The position numbers and the translations under genes were made by a program. Shown piece by piece: positions 6,644 through 16,267 of a stretch of 18,239 nt of DNA. The stretch comes from Chloroflexi bacterium UBA4730 (GTDB taxonomy: Bacteria > Chloroflexota > Limnocylindria > P2-11E). Every line of letters begins with the position of its first letter. Positions within the stretch are counted from its first letter, which is position 1. The notes under the pieces were generated by a model, which saw nothing but the letters and a program-made list of their open reading frames with translations, was not told the origin of the DNA and ran no database searches. Location: assembly GCA_002404155.1 (NCBI GenBank), contig DHJC01000025.1, positions 41,620 to 59,858 on the forward strand, read 5' to 3'.

Positions 6644-8128
6644 ATGCGCTTTCGCAAGGTCCTCGTGGCCAACCGCGGCGAGATCGCGCTCCGGGTGATC
6701 CGCACGTGCCGCGAGCTCGGCATCGCGACCGCCACCGTGTACAGCGACATCGACCGCCTGTCGCCGCACGTCCGTGCCGCAGACGAGGCGTACCCGATCG
6801 GCGGGGCCGCGCCGCGCGACAGCTACCTGCACATCGAGCGGATCATCGCCGTCGCGAAGCGTGCCGGCTGCGACGCGATCCATCCGGGCTACGGCTTCCT
6901 GAGCGAGAACGCCGACTTCGCCGATGCGGTCGCGGCCGCAGGGATCGCGTTCGTCGGGCCGCCCGGCACGGTGCAGCGTGCGCTCGGCGAGAAGACCAGC
7001 GCGCGACGGCTCGCGGCGGCGGCGGGGGTGCCGGTCGCCGAAGGCACGATGGAGCCGTTGCGCGACGAGGCTGACGCCCGCACCGTCCTGGAGCGCGTCG
7101 GCTATCCGGTCCTGCTCAAGCCCGCGGGTGGCGGAGGCGGCAAGGGCATGCGCATCGTGCGCTCGGCCGCGGAGCTGCCGGCGGCCTGGCGCGCGGCCAC
7201 CGGCGAGGCGACGACGGCGTTCGGCGCGCCGGCGCTCTTGATGGAGCGGCTCATCGAGCACGCGCGCCACGTCGAGGTGCAGCTCCTCGCCGACGCGCAC
7301 GGCACCGTCGTCTGGCTGGGTGAGCGGGACTGTTCGATCCAGCGCCGGCATCAGAAGCTCATCGAGGAGACGCCCGGGCCGAGCGTCGACGACGCGCTCC
7401 GCGCGACGCTCGGGGCCGCGGCCGTCACGGTCGCGTCCGCGGCGGGCTACGTGAACGCGGGGACCGTGGAGTTCCTCGTCGCACCCGACGGTGCGTTCGT
7501 GTTCCTCGAGATGAACACCCGGCTGCAGGTCGAGCATCCGGTGACCGAGCTCGTCACCGGGCTCGACCTCGTCGCGCTGCAGCTGCGCGTCGCGGCGGGC
7601 GAACCGCTGCCCTTCGGGCAGCCGGAGGTCCGCCGCTCCGGTGCCGCGATCGAGCTGCGCATCACGGCCGAGGACCCGTTCGCGGGATTCCTGCCCCAGG
7701 CCGGACGGGTCGACTTCGTCCGCGACCCGAGCGGCCCGGGCATCCGGTTGGACTCCGGGCTCGCCGTGCCGCTCACCATCCCGACCGAGTACGACCCGTT
7801 GCTCGCCAAGCTCATCGCCTGGGGTCCCGATCGGCCCGCGGCGATCGCCCGGGCCCGGCGGGCCGCCCGCGAGATGATCGTGGCCGGGCTGCCGACATCC
7901 CTCCCGTTCCACTCCTTTGTATTGGCCGAGCCGGACTTCGTCGCCGGCCGCTACGACACCGACTACGTCGCGAGGCACTGGGACCATCCTCGGACGCCGG
8001 AAATCACCGAGGGCGCCGCCCTCGCCACCGCCCTTGCCGGCCTCGCGCGCCTGCGCGCCGGTCCCCGCCCGTTCGTCGGGGACACGACTCCGTGGTCGCG
8101 CTCGGCCCGTGAGGACATGCTCCGATGA
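6644..8128 (+). CDS. accC: Biotin carboxylase subunit of acyl-CoA carboxylase
   Basis: This 494-residue ATP-grasp biotin carboxylase uses ATP and bicarbonate to carboxylate the biotin carried by the next gene's product. N-terminal motifs are KVLVANRGEIALRVIR and HPGYGFLSENA. The glycine-rich ATP loop is GGGGGKGMR. The catalytic segment EMNTRLQVEHPVTE places Arg293 and Glu297 where E. coli AccC has Arg292 and Glu296, and Arg339 in IELRITAED matches Arg338. The C-terminal domain ends with about 45 extra residues (near 450-494) of low-complexity Ala/Arg sequence and carries no biotinyl domain, so the alpha subunit is split. It starts five bases after the carboxyltransferase stop, without a clear ribosome binding site, and ends in an ATGA overlap with the biotin carrier. 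The call to a propionyl-CoA enzyme rests on neighbours. Confidence 0.95.
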   Translation: MRFRKVLVANRGEIALRVIRTCRELGIATATVYSDIDRLSPHVRAADEAYPIGGAAPRDSYLHIERIIAVAKRAGCDAIHPGYGFLSENADFADAVAAAGIAFVGPPGTVQRALGEKTSARRLAAAAGVPVAEGTMEPLRDEADARTVLERVGYPVLLKPAGGGGGKGMRIVRSAAELPAAWRAATGEATTAFGAPALLMERLIEHARHVEVQLLADAHGTVVWLGERDCSIQRRHQKLIEETPGPSVDDALRATLGAAAVTVASAAGYVNAGTVEFLVAPDGAFVFLEMNTRLQVEHPVTELVTGLDLVALQLRVAAGEPLPFGQPEVRRSGAAIELRITAEDPFAGFLPQAGRVDFVRDPSGPGIRLDSGLAVPLTIPTEYDPLLAKLIAWGPDRPAAIARARRAAREMIVAGLPTSLPFHSFVLAEPDFVAGRYDTDYVARHWDHPRTPEITEGAALATALAGLARLRAGPRPFVGDTTPWSRSAREDMLR

Positions 8129-8613
8129 GGTACGCCGTACGCGCGGGTGACCGCGAGCTCACGATCGAGACCACCCCGGAGGGCCGGTTCCTGGTCGGCG
8201 ACCGGGTGGTCGCAGCCGACCTCGCCGAGGCCGTCCCCGGCCGGGTCTGGTCGGTCGTCGTCGACGGCGAGGCCCACGAGGTCGCGTTCCTTGGCGACGA
8301 TCGGGTGTGGGTCGATGGCGACGAGGTCCGGATCGACATCGCCGACGAGCGCACCGTCGCCGCGGGTCGAGCGGGCGGCCGCGCGGCGAGCGCGCGACAG
8401 GAGCTCCGCGCGCCGATGCCAGGGCTCCTGAAACGGGTGCACGTCGCCGAAGGGAGCGCGGTGCACGAGGGCGACGCGCTCGTCACGCTCGAGGCGATGA
8501 AGATGGAGAACGAGCTACGCGCGGCGCACGCCGGGACGGTCGCGCGCATCGCCGTCGCGGAGGGGACGACGGTGGAGGGTGGCGCGCTGCTGATCGTCAT
8601 CCGCTCCGAGTGA
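8125..8613 (+). CDS. Biotin carboxyl carrier protein of acyl-CoA carboxylase
   Basis: This 162-residue protein carries the biotinyl domain of the acyl-CoA carboxylase. The C-terminal 70 residues form the lipoyl/biotinyl barrel. It starts at LRAPMPGLLKRVHVAEGSAV, then has the biotinylation motif EAMKMEN with the modified lysine at residue 126, and closes with GTVARIAVAEGTTVEGGALL. Residues 1-75 are a beta-rich segment resembling the linking (BT-like) region that other propionyl-CoA carboxylases carry in a fused alpha subunit. An Ala/Arg-rich linker joins the two. The ATG overlaps the carboxylase stop as ATGA, and the stop overlaps the acylase GTG as GTGA. A biotin ligase is not in the window. 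Confidence 0.94.
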   Translation: MRYAVRAGDRELTIETTPEGRFLVGDRVVAADLAEAVPGRVWSVVVDGEAHEVAFLGDDRVWVDGDEVRIDIADERTVAAGRAGGRAASARQELRAPMPGLLKRVHVAEGSAVHEGDALVTLEAMKMENELRAAHAGTVARIAVAEGTTVEGGALLIVIRSE

Positions 8614-11006
8614 CGCGTCCGCGCGTGCGCAAGCGGGCCGTCGCCCTCGCGCTCGTGCTGCTCGTCGTCCTCTCGATCGCCGGCGCGGTCGGGTTCCTGA
8701 TCTACCGTCCGCAGGCGACGCTCGATGGCGACTACCGGCTCCTCGGCCTCGATCAGCGCGGCGAGATCGTCCGGGACTCGTATGGGGTCCCGCACATCTA
8801 CGCTCAAACCGCCCACGACCTCTTCTACCTCCAGGGCTACGCGACCGCGCAGGACCGGCTGTTCCAGCTCGACCTGTTCCGCCGCACCGGGCGCGGACGG
8901 CTGTCGGAGATCCTCGGCGACGCCGGCCTCGAGACCGACAAGTTCATCCGCACCATCGGCCTCGCGCGCGCCGCGAGCCTCGATGAGGCGTTGCTTTCGA
9001 CCGACGCCCGGCTGGCGCTGGCAGCGTTCGCCGAGGGCGTCAACAAGCTGATCGAGCAGAAAGGGGATGCGTTGCCGATCGAGTTCCTGCTGCTCGGCTA
9101 CACGCCCGAGCGGTGGACGGCGACGGACTCTCTCGTCATTCTGAAGCTCGAGTCGTACGACCTCGCGACGAACTACGGCACCGAGCTCTCGCGCGCGAAC
9201 GTCGCGGCACGCGCCGGCCCCGGCGCCCTGGCCGAGCTCTTCCCGGACACCGATCTGCGCCCGCCCGCGGGTCTCGCCGACGGGTCGTGGGCCGCGGTCG
9301 AGGATGCGTTCCGTTCACCGGTCGCGCTGCCGGGCCTCGCGGGCCTCCGCGCCCTGTTCGGCGACGCGGGCACCGGCCTCGGCTCCAACTGCATCGCGCT
9401 CGCCGGATCGCGCACCGCGTCGGGGAAGCCGCTCCTCGAGGGTGACCCGCATCTGTCGGTCCGCAACCCCTCGATCTGGTACGAGGTCGGCCTCCACGGC
9501 GGCGGCTATGACGTCGCCGGCTTCTCCATTCCCGGCCTGCCGGGCATCGGCATCGGCCACAACGCGCGCGTCGCCTGGACCTTCACCGTGGCGTACACCG
9601 ACGTGCAGGACTTCTTCGTCGAGCAGCCTGACCCGACCGATCCGCGGCGGTTCATGTACCAGGGCGCGCCCGAGGCCGCGACGGCCATCCGCGAGCTGAT
9701 CCGGGTCAAGGGCAGGCCCGATCCCATCGAATACGACGTGCTCGTCACCCGTCACGGTCCGCTCATGACCGGGGTGCTGACGGGCCAGCTGGCGCCGCTC
9801 GCGCTCCGCTGGACGGCCCTCGACGGCGGCAGGACGATGGACTCGCTGCTCGGGGCCGCGCGGGCGACCGACTGGTCGAGCTTCCGGGCCGCGATGGCCG
9901 ACCTCTCCGGCGCGACGCTGTCGGCCTGCTACGCGGACGTCGACGGACACATCGGCTACGTGCTCGCGGGCGCGCTACCCGATCGGGCGAAAGGCGATGG
10001 CCGGCTGCCGGTCCCGGGCTCGACCGGCGAGTATGAGTGGCGGGGCGTGCTGCCGGCGAGCGCGAACCCGGCGCGGCTGGATCCGCCGGAGGGCTACATC
10101 GTGAACGCCAATGACCGGCCGGTGACCGACCCAACGTCGGCCGCGTACACCGGCGAATGGGATCCCGGCTTCCGGGCCGGGCACCTGCTCGCCGCCGTGC
10201 AGGACCAGAGCGGCGCGACGATCGAGACCCTCCGGAGGATCCAGACCGACTACACCTCACCCCCGGTCGGCGCGTTCCGCGATGCGATCCTCGCCGCGAC
10301 GCCGCGGTCACCGCTCGCGGCCACCGCGCAGGAGCTCGTGCGCCGGTGGGACGGGACGCTGTCGGTCGACTCGAGCGCCGGGGCGATCTACGAATCCTGG
10401 ATCGTGCACATGGCCGATCGCACGTTCCACGACAAGCTCGGGGACACGGTGTACGTCGACTACCTGGCCAACGCTCGGCCGACCTTCGCCCTGTACAAGA
10501 TGCTGGCCCGGGCGAGCGATCCGTGGTTCGTGGCCCTGGGTGACCCCGCGGTGCGCGGTCGCGACGCGCTGAGCGCGCTCGCGCTCGATGACGCCGTCGC
10601 TGAGCTCCGCGATCGCCTCGGGGCGGATCCCGCGAAGTGGCGTTGGGGCGCGCTGCACACGGTCACGTTCGCGCACCCGCTCTCTGTCGGCCTGCCCGGT
10701 CCGCTCCGCGCGCTGTTCGACATCGGTCCGTACGAGCGCGCGGGCGACGGGTACTCGGTGAACAGCGGGGCGTACTCGCTGGCGACGCCGTACACGCTGC
10801 GCAGCCACGCCTCCGAGCGGATGCTCGTCGACCTTGGCGATCTGGACAATTCGCGTGCCGTCCTGCCGACGGGCGAGTCGGGTCAGCCGCTCTCGCGGCA
10901 CTGGGGCGATCAGACGCCGCTGTGGCTGCGCGGCGAGCTGCATCCGATGTGGTTCAGCCGCACCCGGATCACCGACCCCGACATCCTCGTCCTGCGCCCG
11001 CGATGA
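8610..11006 (+). CDS. Penicillin/acyl-homoserine-lactone acylase family Ntn-hydrolase, membrane-anchored or exported
   Basis: This 798-residue precursor is an N-terminal-nucleophile amidase of the penicillin G acylase / AHL acylase / cephalosporin acylase family. Residues 11-32 are a hydrophobic helix after a basic start (RPRVRKR), a signal peptide or anchor, so it acts outside the cytoplasmic membrane. The A-chain has RDSYGVPHIYA and GYATAQDRLFQLDLFRR. The autocleavage site is Gly258-Ser259 in GLGSNCIALAGSRT, and Ser259 would be the nucleophile. The usual aromatic or small residue after SN is Cys here. The B-chain follows with EGDPHLSVRNPSIWYE, GIGHNARVAWTFT, VTRHGPLMT and IVNANDRPVTD, whose Asn fits the oxyanion residue. 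Known members cleave acyl groups from beta-lactams, acyl-homoserine lactones or lipopeptides, and the substrate here is unknown. The GTG at 8610 overlaps the carrier stop, and a GTG at 8625 is also possible. Confidence 0.9.
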   Translation: MTRPRVRKRAVALALVLLVVLSIAGAVGFLIYRPQATLDGDYRLLGLDQRGEIVRDSYGVPHIYAQTAHDLFYLQGYATAQDRLFQLDLFRRTGRGRLSEILGDAGLETDKFIRTIGLARAASLDEALLSTDARLALAAFAEGVNKLIEQKGDALPIEFLLLGYTPERWTATDSLVILKLESYDLATNYGTELSRANVAARAGPGALAELFPDTDLRPPAGLADGSWAAVEDAFRSPVALPGLAGLRALFGDAGTGLGSNCIALAGSRTASGKPLLEGDPHLSVRNPSIWYEVGLHGGGYDVAGFSIPGLPGIGIGHNARVAWTFTVAYTDVQDFFVEQPDPTDPRRFMYQGAPEAATAIRELIRVKGRPDPIEYDVLVTRHGPLMTGVLTGQLAPLALRWTALDGGRTMDSLLGAARATDWSSFRAAMADLSGATLSACYADVDGHIGYVLAGALPDRAKGDGRLPVPGSTGEYEWRGVLPASANPARLDPPEGYIVNANDRPVTDPTSAAYTGEWDPGFRAGHLLAAVQDQSGATIETLRRIQTDYTSPPVGAFRDAILAATPRSPLAATAQELVRRWDGTLSVDSSAGAIYESWIVHMADRTFHDKLGDTVYVDYLANARPTFALYKMLARASDPWFVALGDPAVRGRDALSALALDDAVAELRDRLGADPAKWRWGALHTVTFAHPLSVGLPGPLRALFDIGPYERAGDGYSVNSGAYSLATPYTLRSHASERMLVDLGDLDNSRAVLPTGESGQPLSRHWGDQTPLWLRGELHPMWFSRTRITDPDILVLRPR

Positions 11007-11018
11007 CGATCGCACGCG

Positions 11019-11031
11019 GATAATCGGTCGG
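11019..11031 (+). promoter_or_regulatory. Candidate -10 element for leaderless transcription of the second mutase large subunit
   Basis: GATAAT at 11019-11024 matches five of six bases of TATAAT and ends seven bases before the ATG at 11032, so transcription could begin at the start codon itself. The 25-base gap has no Shine-Dalgarno sequence. No good -35 box is visible at the usual distance. Confidence 0.45.
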
Positions 11032-12620
<1,589 letters not shown>

Positions 12621-12624
<4 letters not shown>

Positions 12625-13055
12625 TCCCCGAAGCCCGCGAGCTCCATCACGTCTCCGTGGTCGTGAGGTCGATCGGCGAGTCGCTCCGGTTCTATCGTGA
12701 CACGCTCCAGCTGCGAGCCGGGCCGGTGCGGAACGTCGCGGACCAGCAGGTCCGGGTCGTGTTCCTGACCGCGCCGAACACGCGGATCGAGCTCATCGAG
12801 CCGACGGACCCGACGTCCGGCGTGGCCCGCTTCCTCGCGGAGCGCGGCAAGCCGACCCTCCATCACCTGTGCTTCGTCGTGGATGACCTGCGCGCGACCC
12901 TGGCGGCGCTCGCCGAGCGTGGCGTCGAGCTCATCGACCGCGAGCCGCGCCACGGGGCCGAAGGCGACGTGGCGTTCGTGCACCCGCGGGCCTCCGGAGG
13001 CGTGCTCATCGAGTTGATAGATCGCGCCAGCCTCGACAGACCGCATACTTCGTAA
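12621..13055 (+). CDS. mce: Methylmalonyl-CoA epimerase
   Basis: This 144-residue VOC-fold metalloenzyme would interconvert (S)- and (R)-methylmalonyl-CoA, linking the carboxylase product to the mutase substrate. Two beta-alpha-beta-beta-beta modules are visible. The first begins LHHVSVVV (metal ligand His10) and includes RIELIEP (Glu57). The second begins LHHLCFVVDD (His82) and ends VLIELID (Glu131). These are the expected ligand and acid/base positions of the family. The length is typical. The ATG overlaps the mutase stop (ATGA), so both should be translated together. Other VOC enzymes such as glyoxalase I share the fold, but the motif pattern and the mutase neighbour favour the epimerase. 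Confidence 0.93.
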
Positions 13056-13056
13056 G
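13044..13056 (+). promoter_or_regulatory. Candidate -10 element for leaderless transcription of the amidotransferase-like gene
   Basis: CATACT at 13044-13049 resembles TATACT and ends seven bases before the GTG at 13057. The hexamer lies inside the last codons of the epimerase gene. AAGG directly abuts the GTG, which is too close to act as a normal Shine-Dalgarno site. A TTGATA at 13014-13019 is too far upstream (24-base spacer) to be a standard -35 box. Confidence 0.35.
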
Positions 13057-13740
13057 GTGGGACCGAGGGTCGTCGCGACGCTCTGCGGGCATGACCGCGA
13101 CACCTGCGTGCGCGCGCGGGAGCAGTACCTCACGGCGCTGCGGGGCGCGGGTGTCGAGGTGATCGCCCTCGACCCGCACGACGACGTCCCGCTGGAGTTC
13201 GACGCCCTCTGCCTGACGGGCGGCGGCGACATCGAGCCGTCCCGCTACGGCGAGCCGGCCGCGCCGCAGACCACCGACATCGACCCGGCCCGCGACGACC
13301 TCGAGCTGCGCCTGGTGCGCACGGCCCTCGACCGCGACATCCCGGTCCTGGGGATCTGCCGTGGCTTCCAGCTGATCAACGTTGCCATGGGCGGCAAGCT
13401 CGTGCAGCACGTCGAGGGACACAGCCGGTCGGTTGGCGCGCTCCAGTCGCACGAGGCCGTGCCGGCCGGAGGCTCGCTCCTCGCGGGCGCGACGAGCGCT
13501 CGCGCGCACGTCGTCAACTCGAGCCATCACCAGGCCGTGACCGACGACATCCTCGCGTCGGGCCTGGTTCCGACCGTCCGCATCGACGGGCTCGTCGAGG
13601 CGTTCGAGGATCCGGCGCACCGCTGGGTCGTCGCCGTCCAGTGGCACCCCGAGCGCTCCGCGGAGGTCTCGGCCGAGGCGGCGCGCATCTTCCGCGCGTT
13701 CGCCGACGCGGCGTCCCGCCAGCCCGCTCGGGCACGGTGA
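13057..13740 (+). CDS. Class I glutamine-amidotransferase-like hydrolase (gamma-glutamyl-GABA hydrolase family, peptidase C26)
   Basis: This 227-residue protein is a class I glutamine-amidotransferase-fold hydrolase. LTGGGDIEPSRYGE is the N-terminal family hallmark. The nucleophile elbow GICRGFQLINVAMGGKLVQ carries Cys101, HVVNSSHHQAV is the PuuD-type loop, and QWHPE supplies His197 and Glu199 of the triad. There is no synthetase partner domain. PuuD-type enzymes cleave gamma-glutamyl-GABA in putrescine breakdown, while relatives act on other gamma-glutamyl amides. No puu genes are near, so the substrate is open. The GTG at 13057 lies one base after the epimerase stop, with a -10-like CATACT seven bases before it. 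The gene ends in a GTGA overlap with the MutL-like gene, opening an unbroken chain of overlaps that reaches TsaB. Confidence 0.88.
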   Translation: MGPRVVATLCGHDRDTCVRAREQYLTALRGAGVEVIALDPHDDVPLEFDALCLTGGGDIEPSRYGEPAAPQTTDIDPARDDLELRLVRTALDRDIPVLGICRGFQLINVAMGGKLVQHVEGHSRSVGALQSHEAVPAGGSLLAGATSARAHVVNSSHHQAVTDDILASGLVPTVRIDGLVEAFEDPAHRWVVAVQWHPERSAEVSAEAARIFRAFADAASRQPARAR

Positions 13741-15245
13741 GCCCGGAGCCCGCAGAGCCGCCCCGCCCGCGCACGGTGGACGTCGCCCTCGAAGCGCGCG
13801 CCCGGCGCTGGACCGTCGAAGAGCGTGACGCGCGCGTGTCCTTGGTCGAGTCGGCGGTCGTGCCCGCGAGCGAGCCCCCCGCTGAGGGAGCGATCCGGGT
13901 CACGTACGGCGGGGTCATGCGCGTGGCGGTCCTCGCGGGCGACGCTCCCGATGTCGAGCGCGTGCTGCGTCGCGCGGTGCTTGCATCCGGCGCAGAGCTC
14001 GTGCTCCTCCTTCGGGCGAACGATGCGCGGTCGCTCGTCGAGCGCGCCGCGGCCATCCGAGCGGCGCGCCCCGATCTCGTGCTCGCGCTCGTCGCCGAGC
14101 GCGGTGAAGCCGCCGGGATCGTGGACCTCGTCGAGGCGCTCCGGCTCGGATGCGCCGACCGCTCGCCGGCACCCCGGGTCGTGGTCGCGGGTGAGCCCCA
14201 TGCCGCGCTGCGCCTCAAGGCCGCCGCCGTGGGATACGCCGTCGAGCTCCTTCCCGACCCCCGTCGGGCCGACGGCATCAGCGCGTTCGCGCATCGTGGC
14301 CGCGAGTTCCGCAGAGGGACCGACGCCGACGTGGTCCTCCGCGACGAAGCGCTCGAGGAGCTCGCCCGCCTGGTCGCCGCGCACGGCAACGACACGCTGA
14401 TCGTCGACGTCGCCGGCGGCTCGACGTCGCTCGTGCGCGCGAGCGCGGACGGAGCGATCACTGCGGCCCACGTCGCGCACCTGGGCTCGGGCGTTGCCGC
14501 CGATCGCACGGTCGGCCGCGCGGGGCTCGACGGCGTGCGCCGCTGGATCCCGTGGGCCATCGACGCACCGACGATGCTCGAGCGCGTCTTCAACCGGGCA
14601 CGCTGGCCGGACGCGGTCGCGGCGGAGGCGAGCGCGCTCGCGCTCGAGATCGCGCTCGCGCACGAGGCGGTGAGTCACGCGCTCGGCGACGCGGCAGCGG
14701 CCGGGATCGCCGAGCCGCTGCGCGATGCGCCGCTCACGATCGTGACCGGTGCGGCTGCCGCGTTCACGCGCGGAGCGCATACGGCGCTCGTCGCGATCGA
14801 CGGGCTCGCCTCGCCCCGGCCCACCACCCTGCATCGCGACAGCGACGACGCGCTTCTCGCGCTTGGTGCGCTTGCGGCGCGGATCCGCGCGACCGGTGGC
14901 GACCCCGGGGCGACGGTGAGCGACGAGCTCGCGCGTCACCTGGTGCCGCTCGCCTTCGTCGTGCCCGCCGCGCCGGGCCGCCGCAGCAGGCTGCGGGTGA
15001 ACGGCAGCGAGCACGTCGACGACGATCTCGTTCGCGGTGCGTTCTTCAGCGTGCCGCACCGCGGCGAGGCCGATGTCGAGGTGACTGGCACGCCCCTCCG
15101 AGCCCGCGGCTCGGCGGGTGAGCTCGGCATCATCATCGACGCGCGCGGACGGCCGCTCGAGCTGCCGCCGCGCGACGCGGAGCGGATCCCAACGCTCGTG
15201 CGGTGGTTCGCCGCGCTCGACCTCGCCGCGATGAGCGCAGCCTGA
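13737..15245 (+). CDS. MutL/GlmL-family protein (glutamate-mutase-associated, ASKHA-type), N-terminus degenerate
   Basis: This 502-residue protein resembles the MutL (GlmL) family found beside B12-dependent glutamate and ornithine mutases, an ASKHA-fold ATPase-like group proposed to maintain those enzymes. It is unrelated to mismatch-repair MutL. Visible family features are the middle phosphate motif DVAGGSTS (Asp224-Thr230), the LGSGVAADRTVGRAGLDGVRRWIP region, an IVTGAAAAFTRG segment in place of the usual GSGG loop, DSDDALLALGALA, and the C-terminal ELGIIIDARGRPLELP signature. The first 55 residues are proline- and arginine-rich and show no DxGxT phosphate-1 motif, so the N-terminal half-site seems lost. 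Recognisable homology begins near residue 55. The GTG at 13737 (GTGA overlap) is preferred, and the ATG at 13917 would give 442 residues. No glutamate or ornithine mutase is present, and the only B12 mutases in view are MCMs. Confidence 0.72.
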   Translation: MSPEPAEPPRPRTVDVALEARARRWTVEERDARVSLVESAVVPASEPPAEGAIRVTYGGVMRVAVLAGDAPDVERVLRRAVLASGAELVLLLRANDARSLVERAAAIRAARPDLVLALVAERGEAAGIVDLVEALRLGCADRSPAPRVVVAGEPHAALRLKAAAVGYAVELLPDPRRADGISAFAHRGREFRRGTDADVVLRDEALEELARLVAAHGNDTLIVDVAGGSTSLVRASADGAITAAHVAHLGSGVAADRTVGRAGLDGVRRWIPWAIDAPTMLERVFNRARWPDAVAAEASALALEIALAHEAVSHALGDAAAAGIAEPLRDAPLTIVTGAAAAFTRGAHTALVAIDGLASPRPTTLHRDSDDALLALGALAARIRATGGDPGATVSDELARHLVPLAFVVPAAPGRRSRLRVNGSEHVDDDLVRGAFFSVPHRGEADVEVTGTPLRARGSAGELGIIIDARGRPLELPPRDAERIPTLVRWFAALDLAAMSAA

Positions 15246-16267
15246 TGGGCTGGCGCTACGGGCGCTACGTCGTCGAGCATCCGCTTCCGCTCTCCGCGTC
15301 GTCGTGGCCGGCCGTGGGCTCGACCGTACACGCGGGCGATCCGCTCGCGAGCGGCGCGCTGCTCGGCTCGCCGGTGCGCGTGGACGGCGCGCGCAAGCTC
15401 GGCCTCGATCCTGACGACGTCGACCGGGTGACCCGCGTCCGGGTCGGGTCGGACGTGAGGCGGGGCACCGTGCTCGCGCGGACCGGCCGGCGGTTCGTGC
15501 GCGCGGTGACCGCGCCCGTCGACGGACGGCTCGTGCACCGGTCGCACGAGGGCGCGTTCTACGTCGCGCCGATCACCGGTACCTGGACTGTGCACGCGTC
15601 GATGGACGGCACCGTGGTGCGGTCCGACGACGCGGCCGTCACCGTCGAGGGATCCGCGTGGGGCCTCGGCGGCGTGGCGGCGTACGGCCCCGACGCGTTC
15701 GGCGAGCTCGCGCTCGGCGTCGACGCACCCACCGACGAGCTCGCGCCGGGGCGCGTCGATGTGCGCATGCAGGGCAAGATCATCGTCGGCGGCGCGCGCA
15801 TCGCCGCCGAGGCGATCACCCGGGCCCACGCCTGCGGCGTGGCCGGTCTCGTCGCCGGCGCGGCGCCGGCGGGTGGCCTCCGCGTGGTCTTCGGTGACGA
15901 GGTCACCGCGTCCGGCGGCCCGACCGTGGAGGACCGTCCGACCGTGCTCTGCCTGCTCGGCTTCGGCAGCGGCCCGCTGCCGACCGAGGTCTACCTCCCG
16001 TTCGTCGTGTTCAACGGGCGGCGCGCCGCGATCCACGTCGCCTCGGCGCGATTGTTCGTCTTCGCGCCGGCGGCGCTGCTCGATACGTCGCTCGACGCTC
16101 CGGCGCTCGTGCTCGCCGGCGATTTCGGGGGCGTGCGGCCGCTGGCCGGAGCGACGAGCCCGACCGGCGTGACGCGCTTCGCCAGCGACGCGTTCTGCGA
16201 AGGCCTCGCGACGAAGGACGGCGTCGTGCCCGTGCCGAACGTCCTCCCGTATGACGCGCCCCGATGA
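15245..16267 (+). CDS. Uncharacterised 340-residue protein paired with the MutL-like gene, possible barrel-sandwich N-terminus
   Basis: I cannot assign a named family. The first 115 or so residues carry repeated turns of the kind seen in biotinyl/lipoyl and RnfC/NqrA barrel-sandwich domains: PAVGSTVHAGDPLASG, VRVGSDVRRGTVLARTG, then TAPVDGRLVHRSHEGAFYVAP. Unlike a carrier domain there is no modified-lysine motif. Residues 175-205 (GKIIVGGARIAAEAITRAHA, followed by a glycine/valine-rich stretch) look like an alpha/beta unit. A second such unit lies near 225-260. The C-terminus is about 40 residues of loop and proline. There is no signal peptide or clear membrane helix. The ATG shares a base with the MutL-like stop (TGATG), so equal expression of the two is likely, suggesting a functional pair. 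It ends in an ATGA overlap with a small membrane-protein gene. Confidence 0.82.
   Translation: MGWRYGRYVVEHPLPLSASSWPAVGSTVHAGDPLASGALLGSPVRVDGARKLGLDPDDVDRVTRVRVGSDVRRGTVLARTGRRFVRAVTAPVDGRLVHRSHEGAFYVAPITGTWTVHASMDGTVVRSDDAAVTVEGSAWGLGGVAAYGPDAFGELALGVDAPTDELAPGRVDVRMQGKIIVGGARIAAEAITRAHACGVAGLVAGAAPAGGLRVVFGDEVTASGGPTVEDRPTVLCLLGFGSGPLPTEVYLPFVVFNGRRAAIHVASARLFVFAPAALLDTSLDAPALVLAGDFGGVRPLAGATSPTGVTRFASDAFCEGLATKDGVVPVPNVLPYDAPR

Noticed and set aside
11003..11023. Six-codon open frame (ATG to TAA) overlapping the acylase stop as ATGA
   Set aside because: It is too short to judge, has no ribosome binding site, and its stop falls within the -10-like hexamer. It is probably chance.
13014..13049. 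TTGATA and CATACT as a full -35/-10 promoter before the amidotransferase-like gene
   Set aside because: The spacer is 24 bases, well outside the normal 16-18, so only the -10-like element is kept as a candidate.
13737..15245. DNA mismatch repair MutL
   Set aside because: There is no GHKL ATPase motif. The DVAGGSTS and IIDARGRPL motifs belong to the unrelated glutamate-mutase-associated MutL/GlmL family.
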